Of a stretch of DNA of 64,000 nt, positions 58,404 through 64,000 are shown one piece after another (the stretch's first letter is position 1; every line of letters starts with the position of its first letter). The notes beneath the pieces are model-generated. The model was given only the letters and a program-made list of their open reading frames with translations, was not told the DNA's origin and made no database searches. Both the position numbers and the translations under genes were made by a program. Where the stretch lies: NCBI GenBank assembly GCA_035222895.1, contig JAVYIG010007222.1, positions 1 through 64,000 on the forward strand. The letters run 5' to 3'. Source of the DNA: Strongylocentrotus droebachiensis (taxonomy: Eukaryota > Echinodermata > Echinoidea > Camarodonta > Strongylocentrotidae).

Positions 58404-58855
58404 TACATGGTGTTCTAGAGGTGAAGGATATGCAGGATGTTAAGAATGTGGATAAGATATCCCTCCCCGCCCGTGGCAGTGACCAATAAAAGACAATGAC
58501 ACCATGGACCGTGTGTTGAGTGGTCTGACATAAGTGTAACGTTTATATTTAGGAAAAGTCTGTTGACCTCCAAAGTATATACAGTATTTAAGATAATTAC
58601 TATTTTTTTTTATCAATGATGGTCCAAACGTGAAGCATTGGTGGAGGAGTACATGTATGGGCCAGGAGGAAGTACACTCCCTTCACAATGGCGATTCCCT
58701 CATTCACATATGATGTATGTCATCACTCTCAAGTGAAGCAAGTATTGGAACAAGGGAACAACCTCTCGAGAGGAGTATAGGGGGAAGTGTCGTGGCAGTA
58801 TTGGAATGCCCTTACAGGTACACTCCCCTCAAGAAGTTGTTCCCTCACTCACTTA

Positions 58856-59035
58856 CAGTGCACTCTCGTTATAAAGAACACTGATATAACAAAATTTCAT
58901 TTTAAAGAAGTAAAATCTCTGGTCCCATATCTTGGATTTCCTTTGTATTCTATTGTTTTGGCAGCCCTGATATAAAAAAAAATCGTTATAAAGAAACAAT
59001 TTCATGGGTCCCAAGGACTTCTTTATAACGAGACG
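58856..59035. mobile_element. pogo/Tigger-like MITE, right end truncated
   Basis: Second copy of the same family (AACACTGATATAACAAAATT, CTCTGGTCCCATAT) with the terminal GTGCACTG missing after ACGAGA. Confidence 0.75.
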
Positions 59036-60339
59036 ACCAAGATGTGACTTTTGCTTTGGACTACCATCCCCCTGTTCATGAGGAAAATGATGAACAACCG
59101 AAGATTTGGGGGTATGAGTTACAGGTTAATGCTAGTGTTGGACAATAATTAAAAGATTAAGGTGTTAGCAAAATCAACAGGTACAATTACTTTGGCTACA
59201 TGCAGTGTTTGTTGAAGGCATGCTGAAGGGATTTTAATGTAGGCCTACTGGTACATGTCTTGAACTGTTTTGATGTTGCACATAATTTTGTGTAATGTTC
59301 CTGTGCTTGGAGGATGACTGTTGTTGATGAAGGATTCTGGTGGTGAGAGGATGCATTACCCATACGGGGAATACATCCTCTCACCTACTGATTTTGATGT
59401 TGGAAGTGAATGTTGGGATAGTGTCTGTACTCACATTGGCTGGAGTTGTTCATGGGTGAAATTGTCCGAAGTCCTCCCAAATTAGATTTGGGTAGCGTTG
59501 ACGCATGCGGTTGAAGACGCATGCGGTTGAAGACTATCACATGAACATAACAAATGATCTTCCATGGAAAACATTTACCAAAAGTTTATATTTAATTGTA
59601 AAGTGTCAGTACAAGGTGGCAGATTTACAATGTATTCCACACACAAAAAAGAAAATCGGCATGATCCTTGTCACATACTCTGAGAAACTATAGCGACATA
59701 TTGCTGAAAGTGGAAAGGATAGGGAAGATGACTATGAGTGTACCAGTGGTAGTCATGATGAGAGCAATTTATACTAAGAATCACTGATTGCTATGTGCAC
59801 TCAAGTAGCCAGCAGTAACTTTTGAGATGTTGGTATTACACAATATGTGTTATGGGTAGTTGGATTTTTTTCTTTTAAAGTCTACAAAATTATGAGAACC
59901 TTAAATAATTTTTAATTGGTAAAATGACCTTTTAAAGGAAAATGCAAGATTTTGCAACCAATGACAACAAAGCATGCCAAGTGAGTGTGTTGTTTGTAAC
60001 ATATTTTTTCATATGCTCTGGCCTACAACAAATTTGTCAGAGGTGCAGAGGTAAATTTATGGTGAAATACATAGTCTTACATGTATAATAGCCCCAAAGG
60101 TGAAAGTGATTTCACACGCCCTAATATTTGTTAATACACATCCATTTTTCACAAAATTATACCTATTAGGTGACAACAAAAATGGCGGTCAAACCTTCCA
60201 GGGAGGGTCGGTCAGTCAGCATTTTTTATTGTGTTTTTGACATTAAATTTTTCGATTAAAAAACATGGAAATTATTTGTTCTCAGCTTCTCGCTCACTCA
60301 CTGCACTCGCAACTTTTCATCCAATTTTTTTGTCAAAAT
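59036..60339. other. Spacer, minor repeats only
   Basis: A small hairpin at 59341-59385 and a 16-18 bp tandem duplication (GACGCATGCGGTTGAA) near 59500. No gene. Confidence 0.4.
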
Positions 60340-60905
60340 GGCTGATTTTCCTTGTTTCCAACAAAATTTACAATGATAAAATATAGACCTAAACACCTAA
60401 AAATAACAGTAAAATACAAAGACTGACAAATGGAGGAATGAGCCAGTAAGGCCCGAAAGTAGCCCACACCTTTACAAAAATATGTATACAATGCATGATA
60501 TACACAGAAAAAAGAAACAATTAACAAAAGTTGAACGCGTAAAAAAGACTCTGACAAAAACCATTACGACAAGACAAATGTGGACATGCTCTAAAGAAAT
60601 TACTCATAATTACTAATCAGCTAACGTTTAAGTAGGTTTCGAATGTGTTTTGTATTTTTTGATTCTTTGATTAGTTTAGGGAGTGAATTCGAAAGGATTA
60701 GGCCGGCTGCTTGTATACCATGATCAGAGAAAGCTTTCTTATTGAGTGTATGAGAAAGATCATTAATTTGTGTTGTTTAGTAATGGTAAGTATCAGAGCG
60801 CCTTTTGAAGTAGTCTTTGAAAGACACTGGTAAATTATTAATATAGAATGTATGCATAAATACGCCAAGTTCAAGAGTATACATGTCTATTACAGTATCG
60901 TGCAT
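60340..60905 (-). mobile_element. CR1-like LINE 3' end
   Basis: Minus-strand frame gives TLELGVFMHTFYINNLPVSF, KDYFKRRSDTY and SDHGIQAAGLILSNSLPKLI, the usual LELG...SLPK C-terminal signature of CR1-like RTs, with in-frame stops. Confidence 0.7.
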
Positions 60906-61240
60906 GCGCATTCAGTTTGAGCAGTTCCCTACGAAGAAGAAGTGTTCAAGCGATGCCCGTTATGGACAGAAATTGCTTGAAAACACTGACATCGTAAGTA
61001 AAAAATGGTTGTATATGTGATGTAAATGTTCATTAATATCGTGTTAAGATCTCGGTGAGCACAAACATGGAGAGCTCCTAGTCAGGAATCCGCCTGACAA
61101 GCAATAGTTCATATCCTGCCCGGTTGACGTGAATTCACGCGCATGAAAATATGCTGATAATGATGTCTGTCCTTTGTATGAGGGGACTGACCTAACAACA
61201 CCTCAATGAAATTTTGGACGGTAATAGGTAGGGTGGGGAC

Positions 61241-61512
61241 TTGAGTAACCGGACACTTAATTTTGTGCGTTTTTTCAGAATATGTTGCCAAAAAACATAA
61301 TTGAGTAACCGGACACTTAATTTTGTGCGTTTTTTCAGAATATGTTGCCAAAAAACGTAATTTCCAAATAATCAGCATTAGAATTTCCATGCAAAATCAG
61401 GATTTATGCGAAGAAAAATAACAGCTGCGTCACTGGGTGTCTGTTTGCAACTGCGCGCGATGTTTCCCCGACGCGTATTGCGCCGTTCTAATGCGCGGTG
61501 TCCGGGTACTCA
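61241..61512. mobile_element. Small TIR element containing a 60-bp tandem duplication
   Basis: Ends TTGAGTAACCGGACAC and GTGTCCGGGTACTCAA. The first 60 bp (61241-61300) are repeated at 61301-61360 with one change. Confidence 0.6.
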
Positions 61513-61935
61513 ACCCGTCCGGAAATACAACCTCTCATGATACCGATTTTGTGAGCACGAAAAGAAGACTACGACAAGGTTAGGGTCATTTTTAACAGCG
61601 ATATAAACAAACTGGTAGGTTGATACGGAGTGCCATTCCAGGGAATAAAAATACAGAAGTTTCTTTTTTATCATAAACCTACTCGTAGATTTCATGTTTT
61701 GATCGACAAATTGAGGACCTGAAATAATTGTGGACGGTAATGGTAATAGGGCCCCCGTCATACGAGATGAACACGTATGCCCACGCATGGTATTACCGGA
61801 CACTATTGAATTACCGGACGCGCGTTCTACGCGCGGGACTACACGTATCGAATGTGCAAGTCGAGTGGGGTGATCAAGAAATGTATGACGCATCGTAAGA
61901 ACACAAAACAAAAATAGAAAATTTACACATCTAAA

Positions 61936-62613
61936 GGCCCGGTCCCACTGCACTTACGGATGCAAAGAGGATGTAAAACGTAAAAAAATCTTGCCATCCG
62001 TTGGAAAACGCTATGCATCCGTTCCGTACTCATTGCATACGTGTTTCATACGCTATATCCATCGAGCATCCGTCCACTGTGATTTCATCCGCGCAAAAAG
62101 TTTTGAGCTGCACAAAACTTTTAAAACGGATGAACTTCCACCGTGTACGATGTAAATCCGCGACAAATACGAGCAACAAACGTTTTATGTCCGTTATCAT
62201 CCGTTAAACGTCCGCTGTATCCTCTCTGCATCCTCCGGGCATCCTCGCAACTCACATCCGCTGCAGCTGAAAACGGAAAGAGGGAGTAAAGATAAGGTAC
62301 ATGGAACGTCTATACATCGTTAGTAGCACGGAAATAGAAAGGCTGTAAGCGTATGGATCTCGTATATAAAGTATTCAAAGCTGTCATCCACTTCCATCCG
62401 CTTTCATCCGCTAGGCTTCCGATGAACATCCGTTTAACATCCCCGCTACATACTATCCACGTCCGTTATTTTCCGTTCTGTTTTCGCAAATTTTCGCAAA
62501 TTTTGTCCATTTCTGGAGCGGATGAAAACGGATGGAGCCACCCGCGAAATTTTGCTCGTCCGCTGTGTCCTTTATACATACGTTTTGTGTCCATCGGCCA
62601 GTGGGACCGGGCC
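61936..62613. mobile_element. 678-bp TIR element with CATCCG repeats
   Basis: Inverted ends GGCCCGGTCCCACTG / CAGTGGGACCGGGCC. The interior has more than a dozen CATCCG/ATCCGTT motifs spread over both halves. No target duplication recognised. Confidence 0.75.
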
Positions 62614-63088
62614 ATTACTTAGCCTAACGTATGAGTGACAAATACATGCCTTTTTCATGAAATAATCCAATTTTCCTAATGCCCGTGCAAAGTGAATGGC
62701 TGTCAAGTTTGTTTTGAGAATGTCATTTTGCTATTTGTTTTCCGTGCATTTTCTTCTCGCGCGACTCGCGACTTTTGCGTTTCGCCACAGACATAACACG
62801 GTGTCCGGCAATACAGGTCGATTTTCAGCGCCGCGAAATAAGAATCATAACATGTGCAGGGACTAGATCTACGTGGGTACACTTTCCCATGACCATGTGC
62901 ATGGCATTTTAATTTTAAGCGCCAACATGCTCAATAATCTGGTCAAGTTCACGCGATTTCTACATTTACACTTTTGCGTAGCGAATAATGATTCGAGTAG
63001 TGTAAAATCTAAACAGTTAAAAAGTTACTCGCTCAAAATCGCTCAAATTTTGTATCAATTTGAAGAAAAAAATCACATTTTCACTTAC

Positions 63089-63231
63089 CCATCATTGATG
63101 CCATTTGCCTCATGATCATCTTGAACTTTCAACTTTGTTTGGGTGACATTTCCGAGCATCCGAATGCTTCCGAAGACGTTGCTTCCAAGACCTATGATGC
63201 CGAAGATGACGTTCTGTGTGACGTCACAGGT
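63089..63231 (-). CDS. Candidate N-terminal exon, unidentified
   Basis: 143 nt between a TTTAGTAG acceptor and a strong GTAAGT donor. The frame reads TCDVTQNVIFGIIGLGSNVF then GSIRMLGNVTQTKLKVQDDH and EANGIND plus two bases. Base composition is higher in GC than the surroundings. The phases (0 in, two bases out) are exactly those needed between the signal exon 31299-31361 and exon 20950-20984 of copy 1, so it may be the copy-2 version of the missing exon. I do not recognise the protein. The opposite strand is also open here, so orientation rests on the splice sites. Confidence 0.4.
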
Positions 63232-63429
63232 CTACTAAATAAAATAATAAAATTCACTTTTTGGCTCAGATATATACTGTTTCGTATGTTTTTCAGCGTT
63301 TTAACCCTCTTGAAACCATTCTAAGGCGTTCCATGCGATACAATGTCAAAATGTTGGCTACAACATACATATCTGGGGCATTTTAGGTCATTACCTGGTA
63401 TTTTACTACGAAAGTAATTGAGAGTGTTC

Positions 63430-64000
63430 CGTTAAAGCCCTAGTCGTGTGGTGCGCCACCTACCGGTGGTATGCGCGCGCTTTTTTTGCACGTAAAACTA
63501 TTACACAACATAGAATCGCCATTTTTTTTTTCTTTCATAATATTCGTAATATTTTTAAAAACAAATTGATACCATGTTTGTCTCTTTATGACTATTAATA
63601 ACGGAATGATCGACCGTTTAACAAAAATTTCCGTGCGCGCGAGCTCTTGTAATACATAGCATATATGGGCAAAAACATGCCTATACAAAATCCATTGTAG
63701 TTCTTTAGGTTGCAAGGTGACCCCAATTTTTTTCATATTTTAATAGAGTATGATTCGGAGATATTGTTTCATGTCTCTTTTGACACCCAATTAACTCATG
63801 ACGTCATCATAATGGCCTCCGAACTCAAAATTCCAATTTGCGTATTATGACGTCAGCATATTTATGGAAAATTGATTGTATCTCTGTAAATATCATTGAT
63901 CGATTTTCTTCCAAATTTTGATATGTTCTAGCTGAGACAATTTTCTACAAATGTAGTTGCTTTTATTCTTCATTTTGACAAAGGCATCATGGCGTATTTT
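63430..64000. repeat. Dispersed repeat, runs off the window end
   Basis: Inverted relative to 38160-38680 (ACGGAATGATCGACC, ATGACGTCATCATAATGG, GGCATCATGGCGTATTTT). Confidence 0.7.

Noticed and set aside
60925-61000. Plus-strand exon-like stretch ending GTAAGT
   Set aside because: Single short frame (QFPTKKKCSSDARYGQ) with weak acceptor and no neighbours.
61510-61953. 147-residue minus-strand frame
   Set aside because: Runs into a TIR element; no motif or splice support.

Overview
The window looks like non-coding-rich metazoan DNA. It is AT-rich, has short exons with GT-AG splice sites, and is packed with DNA transposons, tRNA-derived SINEs and CR1/L1-like LINE remnants. Repeat style, SINE tail form and the adhesion-GPCR architecture suggest a marine invertebrate deuterostome, most likely an echinoderm such as a sea urchin. 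This is an inference; no single-copy marker pins the species. All percent-style statements are by-eye comparisons.

Main gene. One adhesion-type GPCR gene runs on the minus strand from a signal-peptide exon (31299-31361) to a C-tail exon (3168-3266). Nineteen exons after the signal exon join in frame across every junction: (2287 nt minus 1 carried base)/3 = 762 codons. They encode a Cys-containing N-terminal region, a Ser/Thr-rich stalk with a 30-nt microexon, a GAIN domain, a GPS motif (HMT, with tethered-agonist TSFAILV), seven membrane segments and a cytoplasmic tail. At least one exon between 20984 and 31299 is still missing, because the phases do not join.

Second copy. Bases 42010-57340 are a diverged duplicate of 1440-15860. 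The copy keeps nine exons (GAIN to TM3, plus the last C-tail exon) with open frames and splice sites. A deletion matching about 3706-8141 of the first copy removed the six exons for TM4 to TM7 and the proximal tail. A degenerate inverted fragment of the Ser/Thr exon lies at about 39480-40140. A further candidate exon at 63089-63231 has exactly the phases needed by the missing 5' exon.

Mobile DNA. Comparing the two copies dates several insertions. A TIR element in the intron (13190-13700 / 54170-54680) predates the duplication. A SINE (14613-14967) and a TA-flanked MITE (11217-11503) are only in copy 1. A TTA-flanked Harbinger-like MITE (56023-56909), a TTAA-flanked piggyBac-like element (44973-45758), a 165-bp palindrome and a CR1-like LINE tail are only in copy 2. 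Elsewhere there is a 1.5-kb element with RSS-like ends and a 5-bp target duplication (18859-20366, Transib-like), a 2.3-kb hAT element carrying a roughly 110-bp tandem array (26797-29075), a telomere-like MITE with an 8-bp duplication (39727-39908), pogo/Tigger-like MITEs, a degraded LINE (22130-25110), and a nearly identical 1.04-kb duplication (32857-33897 / 35820-36856).

No rRNA, intact tRNA gene, CRISPR array or prokaryotic feature was seen. Most long reading frames outside the listed exons lie in low-complexity DNA (CA, CT, poly-A, poly-G, AGT runs) and are not genes.
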